Positions 9,252 through 18,701 of a DNA stretch of 64,000 nt are shown piece by piece. Source of the stretch: Prevotella heparinolytica (GTDB lineage: Bacteria > Bacteroidota > Bacteroidia > Bacteroidales > Bacteroidaceae); assembly GCF_004342845.1 (NCBI RefSeq), contig NZ_SLXB01000019.1, positions 1-64,000 on the forward strand, written 5' to 3'. The translations under genes were made by a program, and so were the position numbers. Each line of letters starts with the position of its first letter. Within the stretch, counting starts at the first letter, position 1. Below the pieces are notes generated by a model, which saw only the letters and a list, made by a program, of their open reading frames with translations, did not search any database and was not told the origin of the DNA.

Positions 9252-9317
9252 TGCATGTGCGACAGTAAATAATTACGCTTGTACAAGTAGGAATTTATGC
9301 TTGTGCAAGCGTAATTT
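9252..9317. repeat. 22-bp phased array, word GCTTGTGCAAGC
   Basis: Three units begin near 9252, 9274 and 9296, each 22 bp apart. The second holds CTTGTACAAG (perfect palindrome) and the third GCTTG-TG-CAAGC; the first is degenerate (GCATGTGCGAC). It lies in the convergent gap after manA. Confidence 0.6.
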
Positions 9318-9597
9318 TTATATATGCGCATAATCGAAAGGAAATAAAACAGTTATACTTCTTTTTTAGATTACCTTGCTTGACCACAGGGGGGGCTGCA
9401 CTCCTATTTCAAGAATTGTAGCTTACGCTTTGAGTAAAATGAATTAGGGAAGAACACACGGATTCGGGCCAATCACTCCTTTCCTCATCTGTCTTTGAAG
9501 GAGCATTTATATAAATTGATAGCCAGAATATTGTATGTGTAATAATAAGTTACTCTTTGCCGTCCGTCTTTTGTAACAAGTTCAGAGATTAATATAT

Positions 9598-9625
9598 CCC
9601 CTCAGGAAGTACTTCTGAGAGGGGG
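9598..9625. other. Hairpin heading the AGTATAC array
   Basis: CCCCTCAGGAAGT pairs with ACTTCTGAGAGGGG with one bulge. It stands 5 bp before the 22-bp array at 9630. The same layout, C-run hairpin followed by AGTATAC units, recurs at 48936-48972. It could also end manA transcription, although no T-run follows. Confidence 0.55.
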
Positions 9626-9629
9626 TGGG

Positions 9630-9712
9630 ATCAGTATACGACTGATGTACCTTCAGTATACGACTGATGCAGGATCAGTATAGGACTGATGTACCCTCCG
9701 TACGGAACTGAA
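9630..9712. repeat. 22-bp phased array, word ATCAGTATACGACTGAT
   Basis: Units TCAGTATACGACTGAT, TCAGTATACGACTGAT, TCAGTATAGGACTGAT and a worn TCCGTACGGAACTGAA begin at 9631, 9653, 9675 and 9697, all 22 bp apart. Each is an inverted repeat with arms ATCAGT/ACTGAT. Positions 9119-9861 hold no gene that I can see, only this array, the one at 9252 and two hairpins. Confidence 0.85.
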
Positions 9713-9792
9713 TATTCCACTTCTTCTTTTTCGACTCTTTAAGAGACAGAAATGGTGATATTTTTCAAAATAGAAAAAAGACTGCCAGAACT

Positions 9793-9825
9793 CTGGAATA
9801 GCCTGCTTTCAGACTCCTATTCCAG
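9793..9825 (-). terminator. Hairpin after the histidine kinase gene
   Basis: CTGGAATAG (9793-9801) and CTATTCCAG (9817-9825) form a 9-bp perfect stem 37 bp beyond the histidine kinase stop. Reading the minus strand, a run TCTTTTTTC follows after 11 bases, so it is a plausible terminator. Confidence 0.45.
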
Positions 9826-9861
9826 ACTCCGGTAGGGGATATTGCTCTCTTTTCCCGGCAC

Positions 9862-12549
9862 TTACTTCAGCCATTTCTTGATAAGTTCCTTTAGCGCTTC
9901 TATCTTGAAAGGTTTTGCGAGAAAATCGCTACAACCTGCATCAAAAGCGGCTTGGCGTTCGTTTTCGTAGGCATACGATGTAAGTGCAATGATGGGTATA
10001 TCCGGTGATATTTCACGAATGATGCGGGTGGCATCCAATCCATCGAGGTTGGGCATTTTGATATCCATCAGAATGAGATCGGGATGTACATTCTCGAACA
10101 TGGTGACAGCTTCCATTCCATCTTTGGCATGTTCCAGTTGATAGGTATGCTCTAATATGGCTTTAATTAAGATGTAGTTGCTTTCTGTATCTTCGGCCAC
10201 TAGAATAATGGAAGAGGGGTATTTGTTGTTTTGCACTTTTGTTGTGGGCATATCCTTTTGGGAAAGGGGGAGAGGTGCTTGTGCAGTGACCTCTTCCGTA
10301 GGAATTATGTGCTCAACTATTCTGCAATCGGAAACTGCTTCTTCTCCCGTTCTTGTTTTGTCGGCCGATTCTATGGGGAGGAAGAACGTGAAAGTTGTTC
10401 CCTTGCCAAGTACGGAAGATACGGAAATACGTCCACCTAACCGCTCAATAATAGTTTTGCATATAGAGAGTCCCAACCCTGTGCCTTGGGCAAAATTATT
10501 TGCTTTCACAAAACGATCGAATACCTGATCCACCTTGTCCGGTGCAATGCCCAGGCCTGTGTCGGTGACGTAGAATCTGACCTCATCGCCTTCTCTGCGG
10601 TAGCCGTAAGTAATACTTCCATTGGTCGTGAACTTAAAAGCATTGCTTATGAGGTTGGATATCACTTGGAAAAGTCGATTCTTATCTCCATCTATCACAA
10701 TGCTTGCATCCGATTCCTCGAAAATGAGTTGTACCTCCGGTGGGCAGCGGAATGTGAGTGCTTCGTGTAACTCCTTACAAAGATTATGAAGGTGTATGGG
10801 GGCAATGGTAAACTCAACAAAGCCCGATTCTACCTTTGACAAGTCAAGGATTTCGTTGATGAGTTGGAGCAGACGCTCATTGTTCGCTTCTACTATTTTG
10901 TAATAATCGTGTCGCTCTTCGGCGTTGGAACTTTCGGCAATGATGCGCGAGAAACCTATGATAGCATTGAGCGGTGTACGTATTTCGTGGCTCATGTTGG
11001 CAAGGAAAGCTGATTTAAGCTGATCGGAGGTTTCGGCTTTTTCCTTAGCCACCATCAGTTCCCGTTTCATCTGTTCCATTTCAGTGATATCCCATTCGAT
11101 GTCCAACAAAAGCGGAGAGAAGTCTTTGCTTTCGACTTTTATTTTCCGTTTATCCAGATAAATGGCAGAGCCTTTTGCATCTTGTATCTCGGTAATCCAA
11201 TGTTTTTCTTTACCGGTTTGAGCTATTTCGATGTCTTCTTCTCTCTTTTTTTGCGCCACTACCTGCGGATAGAAGTCAAAATCGTCTTTTCCTGATGCAT
11301 CTTGTGCCGTGATGACGCGGTTATACGACTCTCTGTTACGATAGATGTACTTGAAATCGTTATTGATATCCTTTACAACGATTCCTGCCGGCAGGTTCTC
11401 AATGATTTTATCCAGAATCAAGTTAAACTGCTTGATTTGTTGCTCCTGACGGATGCGTGTACTCACGTCTCTTCCGAAAGTCCATACTGTTCCTTCTCCC
11501 TTGTCACTGGTCACCCAATAAGCATTTCCCTCCATAGCAAGTATTTCTGGATGTTGAGGTATCGGATTATGTACGATATATCCATGTGCCACTTCTCCAC
11601 GTTTCACGCTGGCAGCAAATGCTTTCCATGATTTTTCATCCCTTTTGTATGTGGGTAAATCGTATATTTTCAGGGTCGATATATCTTGGCTTTCATCGAT
11701 GTGATGCCGTTCTTTAAAACAACGGTTACAGAATATCAGTGTCCCATCTTCATGAGCAGAATAAATATCCTCTGTAGAATTATTGATGGCATGCGTCAAT
11801 AGATTGATGTCGTTGCGTCGTTTCTGTATGTCGGTAATGTTTTGTATATAACCTTCTAATGTGATGTTCCCATCTTTATGGCGTTCGCGTGCAAAAGCCT
11901 TGAGGCGTATATAGTAGATGCTCTTTTTAAAGAGGATGCGATAGTCCACACTATTCTCCATCTTGCCTTTCAGGTTGTCCCTCAGCCAATGCTTGAAGCT
12001 TTCTCGATCTTCGGGTATAATCAGTTCCAGATAATGTTCTTGGTGGATATATTGCAATTCTTCCGAGCACATGACACCGGTATGTCCGTTATAATAAAAC
12101 AAGGAGGTGTCCGAATCGTATTGCCAGCTTCCGATGAGGGCGGCTTTTTGGATTTCATTCAGTTCATGATTTCTTTTTTCAAGTTCCAGTTTTCGTTGGC
12201 TGCGCTCGGTGATATCCCGGTATTGACAGAGCACCATGCCATCAAACGGATACATGATGCACTTAAAATAGTAGGTAAGGCCTTTCAATGTGATTGCATA
12301 ATTGCTATTGGAACACACCTTATACCTCAGTACTTTCTTAAAATCCGGATAGATTTGGTCACGGGTGGATGCCGGGATCAGTTTGAATAAGTTTTTCCCC
12401 AACAACACATCCTCTTTTATAAACCAGAGATCGATGTTGTATACAGCCATGTCAACGCAAGTGCCCTTTTTATCCAGGATAAGCATGGTGTCCGATGTCA
12501 TCTTCAGCAACCTTTCGGCATTGTCTGGTCTTCGTAGAATGTCTTTCAT
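9862..12549 (-). CDS. Hybrid sensor histidine kinase with PAS domains and receiver
   Basis: A signalling kinase of 895 aa. The N-terminal ~500 residues hold several PAS/PAC units, for example one around residues 15-115 ending in QYRDITERSQRK and another ending in DITDIQKRRNDI. The HisKA phosphoacceptor His521 lies in FLANMSHEIRTPLNAIIGFS. The HATPase domain follows (DKNRLFQVISNLISNAFKFT; DTGLGI; GTGLGLSI). The C-terminal receiver has phosphoacceptor Asp829 (DLILMDIKMP) and Lys in FLAKPF. There is no membrane segment, so a cytoplasmic ligand or redox/energy cue is likely. No output domain or adjacent regulator is present. It follows the glycosyltransferase gene by 16 bp, probably one transcript. 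Confidence 0.93.
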   Translation of the reverse strand: MKDILRRPDNAERLLKMTSDTMLILDKKGTCVDMAVYNIDLWFIKEDVLLGKNLFKLIPASTRDQIYPDFKKVLRYKVCSNSNYAITLKGLTYYFKCIMYPFDGMVLCQYRDITERSQRKLELEKRNHELNEIQKAALIGSWQYDSDTSLFYYNGHTGVMCSEELQYIHQEHYLELIIPEDRESFKHWLRDNLKGKMENSVDYRILFKKSIYYIRLKAFARERHKDGNITLEGYIQNITDIQKRRNDINLLTHAINNSTEDIYSAHEDGTLIFCNRCFKERHHIDESQDISTLKIYDLPTYKRDEKSWKAFAASVKRGEVAHGYIVHNPIPQHPEILAMEGNAYWVTSDKGEGTVWTFGRDVSTRIRQEQQIKQFNLILDKIIENLPAGIVVKDINNDFKYIYRNRESYNRVITAQDASGKDDFDFYPQVVAQKKREEDIEIAQTGKEKHWITEIQDAKGSAIYLDKRKIKVESKDFSPLLLDIEWDITEMEQMKRELMVAKEKAETSDQLKSAFLANMSHEIRTPLNAIIGFSRIIAESSNAEERHDYYKIVEANNERLLQLINEILDLSKVESGFVEFTIAPIHLHNLCKELHEALTFRCPPEVQLIFEESDASIVIDGDKNRLFQVISNLISNAFKFTTNGSITYGYRREGDEVRFYVTDTGLGIAPDKVDQVFDRFVKANNFAQGTGLGLSICKTIIERLGGRISVSSVLGKGTTFTFFLPIESADKTRTGEEAVSDCRIVEHIIPTEEVTAQAPLPLSQKDMPTTKVQNNKYPSSIILVAEDTESNYILIKAILEHTYQLEHAKDGMEAVTMFENVHPDLILMDIKMPNLDGLDATRIIREISPDIPIIALTSYAYENERQAAFDAGCSDFLAKPFKIEALKELIKKWLK

Positions 12550-12565
12550 TTTTGTAGTATTTAGG

Positions 12566-13756
12566 TCATGCTCTTCGTGCCTTTTCCCATGTGCCGTTTG
12601 TTCTGTTCTTGCGCTTCAGCAAATATCTGAACCCTCTTATGACATTGATGTTCATGAAGAGAAAATAGTAAGGGATGAAGAGTAGTTTGTTTTTTATATG
12701 CTTGGTCGATAGATAATAGCCCCATCCTCCCATGAGGTAGAACAATATTTGCAGCACCCCGATGAAACTATATAGAACAGGTTGATTGTCTGTAAAGAGC
12801 AAAATGGCATTGAGGGGTAACAGCAGAAACAATAAAATAGGAGTGAGCGACCATCGCAGTACGCGGTGAGAGACATACTGAAAGCTGAAAACTCCGTAAC
12901 GAAAAGGATTCAGTAACGGACGCATCCGCCAGATAGATTGTAACCCACCGGCTGCAATGCGTATTTTGCGTTTTTGTTCTTCGTTCATGTCGGCTGACCC
13001 ATTTTCAACAGCATAGGCATCGGCGCAATAGGCTATGATGTGACCTCGCATGACGATGCGCAGAGATAGGATAAAGTCATCGAGTAAAGTGTCGGGTTCC
13101 ATTTCTTCGAAAAGTTCGCGGCGAATGGCAAATAACTCGCCCGCAGCACCTACTGCCGAATAGAGTCGCGAATCAAGAGCTTTGAGAGTCGATTCATACC
13201 TCCAATACAAGCCTTCTCCACCGGAAGCAGCATTATTCTTGTCTTGAGTAGTTATACGTTTTTCGCCTGCCACACAACCCACTTTGGGGTTGTTGAAAGC
13301 GTATGCTATTTTGCGTAGTGCTTCGCGGTTGAGATTGGTATTGGCATCTGTGAATATTACAAGAGGAGTTTCTACAAAGTGTATACCTCGGTTCAGAGCA
13401 GAGGTTTTCCCCAAACGCTCAGGACGATGAAGCACGGTGGCTTGCGGCCAGTGCGAAAGCCGTTCGTTGGTGCGGTCGTTACTGCCGTCGGTTACCCAAA
13501 GAATATGTAGTTTGTCGGTAGGGTAGTCCAGCTCAAGGCAGTTACGCATCTTTTCATCCACCACTTCTTCTTCATTATAAGCGGCAATGAATAAAGTCAA
13601 TTCCGGTAAAGTGCCATCGTCGGTGGCAACGTAGTCGGCTTTTCGTTTGAAAAGTTCTTTTATTCTGACAAGGAAATACAGCACTATCCCATAACCTATA
13701 TAGGTATAGAATACCAGACCTAAACTTATCCAAAAAAATATCTCCAAGAATTTCAT
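12566..13756 (-). CDS. Membrane glycosyltransferase, GT2 family
   Basis: Transfers sugar from a nucleotide-activated donor, probably to a polysaccharide or lipid acceptor at the inner membrane. The 396-aa protein has an N-terminal membrane segment (residues 5-30), a GT2 catalytic domain with DGSNDRT near 85 and the DxD-like TDANT near 135, an LDDFILSLRIVMRGH acid region near 225, and three C-terminal membrane segments (about 300-375). The usual QRRRW-type motif appears as QKRKIR. It lies just upstream of the hybrid kinase, which suggests, but does not show, that the kinase responds to or controls envelope glycan synthesis. Confidence 0.85.
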   Translation of the reverse strand: MKFLEIFFWISLGLVFYTYIGYGIVLYFLVRIKELFKRKADYVATDDGTLPELTLFIAAYNEEEVVDEKMRNCLELDYPTDKLHILWVTDGSNDRTNERLSHWPQATVLHRPERLGKTSALNRGIHFVETPLVIFTDANTNLNREALRKIAYAFNNPKVGCVAGEKRITTQDKNNAASGGEGLYWRYESTLKALDSRLYSAVGAAGELFAIRRELFEEMEPDTLLDDFILSLRIVMRGHIIAYCADAYAVENGSADMNEEQKRKIRIAAGGLQSIWRMRPLLNPFRYGVFSFQYVSHRVLRWSLTPILLFLLLPLNAILLFTDNQPVLYSFIGVLQILFYLMGGWGYYLSTKHIKNKLLFIPYYFLFMNINVIRGFRYLLKRKNRTNGTWEKARRA

Positions 13757-13817
13757 TGTATCAGATTGTCTTCTCTGTTTATTTTGTTTCTTTCTTCTGT
13801 GAAAGAAGTTTACTTGC

Positions 13818-13849
13818 CAAAAATAGAAATAAACTTTTATTGATACAAG
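13818..13849 (-). promoter_or_regulatory. Promoter of glycosyltransferase-kinase operon
   Basis: On the minus strand TATTTTTG (13818-13825) fits TAnnTTTG exactly, and CTTG (13846-13849) stands 20 bp upstream as a near-match to the TTTG box. The leader to the start at 13756 would be about 55 nt. Confidence 0.55.
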
Positions 13850-14048
13850 AAAAAAAGATAAAAACAGGTAAAAGCAATGATTGCAGCGTTCCTTTATATT
13901 TCTCGGGCTTTTGTTTAGGTTTGCAAAAGAGTGCTTGTTTACTGCAGTTTATCGGATTTTGATAATAGCTCGTTTGTTAACGTGATGAATTACGGAAATT
14001 TATCCTTAATTCTTTTCTCTTTTGCGCTTTATTCACATTCTTTTTTGC

Positions 14049-14056
14049 TACTTTTG
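14049..14056 (+). promoter_or_regulatory. -7 element of nqr operon
   Basis: TACTTTTG fits TAnnTTTG, 35 bp ahead of nqrA. A TTTG occurs at 14021-14024, but the 24-bp spacing is longer than the usual 19-21. Confidence 0.5.
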
Positions 14057-14091
14057 CGGCAAATTAATGAAACCATTATTTTAATAAACGC

Positions 14092-15441
14092 ATGGCAAAT
14101 GTAATAAAGTTACGTAAAGGCCTCGATATCAACCTGAAGGGCAAGGCTTCCGCAGAGATTATGTCCGTCAAAGAACCGGGATTTTATTCGTTGGTTCCTG
14201 ATGATTTTACGGGCGTTATTCCGAAAGTGGTGGTCAAAGAACAGGAATATGTGATGGCTGGGGGAACCTTGTTTATCGACAAGAATCATCCCGAATTGAA
14301 ATTTGTTTCGCCCGTCAGTGGTGTAGTGACAAGCGTGGAGCGCGGTGCACGCCGGAAGGTGATGAACATTGTTGTAGAAGCTGCTGCCGAACAAGATTAT
14401 GAAGAATTCGGCAAGATGGATCCCTCTGAGATGAGCGGGCAGCAGGTGAAGGAAGCGCTTCTGCAAGCCGGTATGTTCGCTTTCATCCGCCAACGTCCGT
14501 ATGACGTAATCGCTGACCCTACGGTGACTCCGAGAGCCATCTTCATTTCCGCTTTCGACAGCAATCCGTTGGCTCCCGATTTTGAAGTTGCTTTGAAAGG
14601 AGAGGAAACGAATTTCCAGACAGGACTCGACGCTTTGTCAAAGATGGCAAAGACCTATCTGAGTGTGAGTGTAAAACAAAAAGCTGCCGCTTTGCTACAA
14701 GCCAAGAATGTTATCGTTACGGCTTTCGACGGTCCCCATCCGGCAGGTAACGTGGGTGTGCAAATCAATCACATAGCTCCCATAGTGAAGGGTGAAACGG
14801 TGTGGACCATTGCTCCCGAAACCGTTCTCTTCATCGGGCGGTTGATGAATACGGGACGTGTAGACATGACCCGTACGGTGACCGTGACAGGCAGTGAAGT
14901 ATTGAAGCCGGCTTACTGCAAATTGCGTGTGGGTGCGTTGCTGACAAATGTGTTCGAAGACAATGTGACGACAGGCAAGACGCTTCGCTACATCAGCGGC
15001 AATGTGCTGACCGGAAAAAAAGTCTCTTCGAACGGTTTTCTGGGTGCTTTCGACACGCAGCTGACCGTAATTCCCGAAGGAGACGAAACCCATGAAATGC
15101 TTGGCTGGATTGCACCTCGCTTCAATCAGTTCAGTGTCAATCGCTCATATTTCAGTTGGCTGATGGGCAAGAAAGCATACGTGTTCGATGCCCGAATCAA
15201 GGGGGGCGAACGCCATATGATTATGTCCGGCGAATACGACAAAGTGTTCCCTATGGACATTTTTCCCGAATATCTGGTGAAGGCAATCATTGCCGGCGAC
15301 ATCGACCGCATGGAGGCTTTAGGCATCTACGAGGTGGCTCCCGAAGATTTCGCACTTTGCGAGTTTGTAGACTCCAGTAAAGTGGAGGTTCAACGCATTG
15401 TGCGTGCCGGATTGGACATGCTTCGTGCTGAAATGGCGTAA
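14092..15441 (+). CDS. nqrA: Na+-translocating NADH:quinone reductase subunit A
   Basis: Peripheral cytoplasmic subunit of the sodium-pumping NADH:ubiquinone/menaquinone reductase, implicated in quinone binding. The 449-aa protein starts MANVIKLRKGLDINLKGKA, the usual NqrA opening, and matches the full family length (GTLFIDKNHPELKFVSPVSG near residue 60; FIRQRPYDVIADP near 130). First gene of a six-gene operon nqrABCDEF, which is the complete set. The start is set by alignment to the family and by the -7 element 35 bp upstream. Confidence 0.97.
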   Translation: MANVIKLRKGLDINLKGKASAEIMSVKEPGFYSLVPDDFTGVIPKVVVKEQEYVMAGGTLFIDKNHPELKFVSPVSGVVTSVERGARRKVMNIVVEAAAEQDYEEFGKMDPSEMSGQQVKEALLQAGMFAFIRQRPYDVIADPTVTPRAIFISAFDSNPLAPDFEVALKGEETNFQTGLDALSKMAKTYLSVSVKQKAAALLQAKNVIVTAFDGPHPAGNVGVQINHIAPIVKGETVWTIAPETVLFIGRLMNTGRVDMTRTVTVTGSEVLKPAYCKLRVGALLTNVFEDNVTTGKTLRYISGNVLTGKKVSSNGFLGAFDTQLTVIPEGDETHEMLGWIAPRFNQFSVNRSYFSWLMGKKAYVFDARIKGGERHMIMSGEYDKVFPMDIFPEYLVKAIIAGDIDRMEALGIYEVAPEDFALCEFVDSSKVEVQRIVRAGLDMLRAEMA

Positions 15442-15481
15442 TTTGGGTTATGGTTTAATATTTAAAAATCAAATATAATTA

Positions 15482-16651
15482 ATGAAAGCGTTAAAAAATT
15501 ATCTCGATAAGATAAAGCCGAACTTTGAAGAGGGCGGCAAACTCCACGCATTCCGTTCGGTGTTCGATGGATTCGGAACATTCTTGTTCGTGCCGAACAC
15601 CACAGCGAAATCGGGAACGCATATTCACGACACCATCGATAGCAAACGCATCATGTCGATGGTGGTCATTGCGTTGATACCGGCCTTGCTGTTCGGTATG
15701 TACAACGTAGGTTACCAGCATTTCCATGCTACCGGTGCTTCCGGAAGCTTCATCGAAATGTTTGCTTACGGTTTTCTGGCAGTATTGCCTAAAATCATTG
15801 TATCTTATGTAGTGGGTCTCGGCATTGAGTTCGTGGTGGCTCAATGGAAAAAGGAGGAAATTCAGGAAGGTTTCTTGGTTTCCGGTATCCTGATTCCGAT
15901 GATTGTCCCCGTAGACTGCCCGTTGTGGATGTTGGCGGTTGCCATTGCTTTTTCCGTGATTTTCGCGAAGGAAGTCTTCGGAGGTACAGGCATGAATGTA
16001 TTCAATGTTGCTTTGGTTACGCGTGTATTCTTGTTCTTTGCCTATCCTACGAAGATGTCGGGCGATGCCGTTTGGGTGTCCGGAAATTCCATCTTCGGCT
16101 TGGGACAGCAGGTAGACGGCCTGACGGTGGCTACTCCGTTGGGGGTGGCAGCCACTACGGGTGCTGCGCCTGACTTCTCCATGGATATGATTTACGGCCT
16201 TATTCCGGGTTCCATCGGCGAGACGAGCGTCATTGCCATTGCATTGGGTGCTGCTTTGCTGCTTTGGACAGGTATTGCCAGTTGGAAGACGATGTTCTCG
16301 GTATTTGTGGGCGGTGCTTTTATGGCTTGTGTATTCAACGCAATCGGCCCTGATACGGCGATGGCTCAGATGCCTTGGTATGAACACCTTGTGCTGGGTG
16401 GTTTCTGTTTCGGTGCCGTGTTCATGGCTACCGACCCTGTGACTTCGGCCCGTACGGAGACTGGTAAGTACATCTTCGGTTTTCTGATTGGTGTCATGGC
16501 CATCGTTATCCGTGTGCTGAACCCTGGTTATCCCGAAGGCATGATGCTCGCCATCCTGTTGATGAACATCTTCGCTCCGCTGATTGACTATTTCGTGGTA
16601 CAAAGCAATATCAATCGTCGCGAAAAACGTGCAATGAAGTCTAACAATTAA
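15482..16651 (+). CDS. nqrB: Na+-NQR subunit B
   Basis: Membrane subunit carrying covalent FMN and riboflavin, part of the sodium channel of the complex. The 389-aa protein begins MKALKNYLDKIKPNFEEGGK and has about ten hydrophobic segments. The FMN-threonine site corresponds to the segment DGLTVATPL near residue 220, by comparison with the S(G)AT motif of other NqrB proteins; here it reads TVAT. It lies 40 bp after nqrA. Confidence 0.97.
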   Translation: MKALKNYLDKIKPNFEEGGKLHAFRSVFDGFGTFLFVPNTTAKSGTHIHDTIDSKRIMSMVVIALIPALLFGMYNVGYQHFHATGASGSFIEMFAYGFLAVLPKIIVSYVVGLGIEFVVAQWKKEEIQEGFLVSGILIPMIVPVDCPLWMLAVAIAFSVIFAKEVFGGTGMNVFNVALVTRVFLFFAYPTKMSGDAVWVSGNSIFGLGQQVDGLTVATPLGVAATTGAAPDFSMDMIYGLIPGSIGETSVIAIALGAALLLWTGIASWKTMFSVFVGGAFMACVFNAIGPDTAMAQMPWYEHLVLGGFCFGAVFMATDPVTSARTETGKYIFGFLIGVMAIVIRVLNPGYPEGMMLAILLMNIFAPLIDYFVVQSNINRREKRAMKSNN

Positions 16652-16665
16652 ATACCGGAAAAGAA

Positions 16666-17358
16666 ATGAATACCAATAGTAACAGTTATACTATCGTTTA
16701 TGCTTCGGTAATGGTTGTTATCGTAGCATTCCTGCTGGCATTCGTAAGTTCGTCTTTGCGCGAGACGCAGAACAAGAACGTGGAGCTGGACACGAAGAAG
16801 CAGATTCTGGCCGCTTTGGGTGTGAAAGACGTGAAAGATGCCGATGCGGAATATAATAAATATATAAAGAGTGACATGTTGATGAATGCCAATGGTACGC
16901 TGACAGAGAATACCGGTGCATTCGCCACCGCTTACGAGAAAGAGGCGAAAGAGAAAAATCGTCTGCATGTGTTTGTGGCCGAAGTGAACGGTGAGACCAA
17001 GTATGTGTTCCCCGTTTACGGTGCAGGTCTTTGGGGCGCTATTTGGGGGTATGTTGCATTGAATGGTGACAAGGACACGGTGTTTGGTGTCTATTTCTCT
17101 CACGCCAGCGAAACACCGGGGCTGGGTGCCGAAATTGCCACGCCTCACTTCCAAGGCGAGTTTACCGGCAAGAAAACGCTGGAGAACGGTGAAATTGCTC
17201 TCGGCGTTGTGAAGAACGGTAAGGTGGAGAAACCTGAATATCAGGTGGACGGCATTTCGGGCGGTACTATCACCTCGGTAGGTGTGAATGACATGCTGAA
17301 AAATTGCTTGAGCAACTACAAGATTTTTTTAACCAGTAATAATAAGGAGGAGGAATAA
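16666..17358 (+). CDS. nqrC: Na+-NQR subunit C
   Basis: Periplasm-facing flavoprotein with one N-terminal membrane anchor (residues 7-27). FMN is attached to Thr of the motif SGGTITS near residue 205 (usual form SGATxTS). The 230-aa length is a little shorter than in Vibrio. It begins 14 bp after nqrB. Confidence 0.96.
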   Translation: MNTNSNSYTIVYASVMVVIVAFLLAFVSSSLRETQNKNVELDTKKQILAALGVKDVKDADAEYNKYIKSDMLMNANGTLTENTGAFATAYEKEAKEKNRLHVFVAEVNGETKYVFPVYGAGLWGAIWGYVALNGDKDTVFGVYFSHASETPGLGAEIATPHFQGEFTGKKTLENGEIALGVVKNGKVEKPEYQVDGISGGTITSVGVNDMLKNCLSNYKIFLTSNNKEEE

Positions 17359-17362
17359 GAAT

Positions 17363-18001
17363 ATGGCATCATTGTTTTCAAAGAAGAATAAAGAAGTATT
17401 CACTACTCCGCTGGGAATGAATAATCCTGTCACCGTGCAGGTGCTGGGTATCTGTTCGGCTTTGGCTGTTACTGCCAAGCTGGAGCCTGCCATCGTGATG
17501 GGACTTTCGGTGACGATAATCACGGCCTTCTCCAATGTAGTGATTTCGTTACTGCGCAAGACCATCCCTAACCGCATCCGCATCATCGTGCAGCTGGTGG
17601 TTGTTGCTGCTTTGGTGACTATCGTGAGCGAGGTACTGAAAGCGTTTGCTTACGACGTGAGCGTGCAGCTTTCCGTTTATGTGGGGTTAATTATTACCAA
17701 CTGTATCCTGATGGGACGTCTGGAAGCATTTGCCATGCAGAACGGTCCCTGGGAATCTTGTCTCGACGGCATCGGAAACGGTTTGGGCTATGCCAAGATT
17801 CTGGTCATCGTGGCTTTCTTCCGTGAGTTGCTGGGATCGGGAACTCTGCTCGGTTTCAATATCCTGAACCACGATTGCCTGACAAACCTCGGTTATGTGA
17901 ACAACGGTTTGATGTTGATGCCTTCCATGGCGCTCATCATCGTGGCTTGTATCATCTGGTATCAGCGTGCCCGTAATAAGGAATTGCAAGAAAAACAGTA
18001 A
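17363..18001 (+). CDS. nqrD: Na+-NQR subunit D
   Basis: Polytopic membrane subunit (212 aa, six hydrophobic segments) forming, with NqrE, the intramembrane [2Fe-2S] centre and sodium path. Conserved segments include TNCILMGRLEAFAMQNGPWES near residue 112, which supplies the iron-ligand Cys. The start lies 4 bp after the nqrC stop. Confidence 0.96.
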   Translation: MASLFSKKNKEVFTTPLGMNNPVTVQVLGICSALAVTAKLEPAIVMGLSVTIITAFSNVVISLLRKTIPNRIRIIVQLVVVAALVTIVSEVLKAFAYDVSVQLSVYVGLIITNCILMGRLEAFAMQNGPWESCLDGIGNGLGYAKILVIVAFFRELLGSGTLLGFNILNHDCLTNLGYVNNGLMLMPSMALIIVACIIWYQRARNKELQEKQ

Positions 18002-18056
18002 TTAAATGAATAATTAAAAATAAAGAATTTTTCATTTTCATTTTTAATTAAAAAAC

Positions 18057-18683
18057 ATGGAACATTTATTAAGTTTATTTGTCCGCTCTATCTTTGTGGA
18101 CAACATGATATTCGCGTTTTTCCTCGGTATGTGCTCCTATTTGGCCGTATCGAAGAACGTGAAGACAGCCTTGGGATTGGGTGTCGCCGTTACTTTTGTG
18201 CTGGTGGTGACGCTTCCGGTCAATTATCTGTTGCAGACCAAAGTGCTGGGACCCGATGCCATTATCGAAGGTGTCGATCTCAGTTTCCTGAGTTTTATCC
18301 TTTTCATAGCCGTTATTGCCGGTATTGTGCAGTTGGTGGAAATGGTGGTTGAACGTTTCAGTCCTTCGCTCTACGCTTCGCTGGGTATCTTTTTGCCGCT
18401 GATTGCTGTAAACTGTGCCATCATGGGAGCTTCGCTCTTTATGCAGCAACGCATCACGGTGGGCGAGAGCGATCCCAAGTACATCGGCGATATTGCCGAC
18501 GCCGTTTCCTATGCATTGGGTTCGGGCATCGGCTGGTTGCTGGCCATTGTCGGTCTGGCTGCCATTCGCGAGAAGATGGCTTACTCCGACGTGCCTGCAC
18601 CGTTGCGGGGGTTGGGCATTACGTTCATTACCGTAGGCCTGATGGCTATGGCATTTATGTGTTTCTCCGGTTTGAAAATCTAA
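18057..18683 (+). CDS. nqrE: Na+-NQR subunit E
   Basis: Polytopic membrane partner of NqrD (208 aa). Two Cys-bearing half-helices are visible: [20 protein letters not shown] near residue 21 and [15 protein letters not shown] near residue 120, the usual positions for the shared iron centre. A 55-bp AT-rich gap separates it from nqrD, the largest gap within the operon. Confidence 0.96.
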   Translation: MEHLLSLFVRSIFVDNMIFAFFLGMCSYLAVSKNVKTALGLGVAVTFVLVVTLPVNYLLQTKVLGPDAIIEGVDLSFLSFILFIAVIAGIVQLVEMVVERFSPSLYASLGIFLPLIAVNCAIMGASLFMQQRITVGESDPKYIGDIADAVSYALGSGIGWLLAIVGLAAIREKMAYSDVPAPLRGLGITFITVGLMAMAFMCFSGLKI

Positions 18684-18701
18684 AAAGAAAGGAATAAGAC
18701 A

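Larger units (their letters stand above)
13757..14091. other. Divergent intergenic region between glycosyltransferase and nqrA
   Basis: 335 bp without a gene. It holds a minus-strand promoter for the glycosyltransferase (13818-13849) and a plus-strand -7 element for nqrA (14049-14056). I see no repeats or RNA gene here. Confidence 0.6.

Noticed and set aside
15491..16603. 370-codon antisense frame opposite nqrB
   Set aside because: Shadow of nqrB: His/Arg/Gln-rich translation with no motifs. The same holds for the long antisense frames opposite nqrF (18720-19976), the TPR gene (39046-40257) and the SusD gene (53451-54827).
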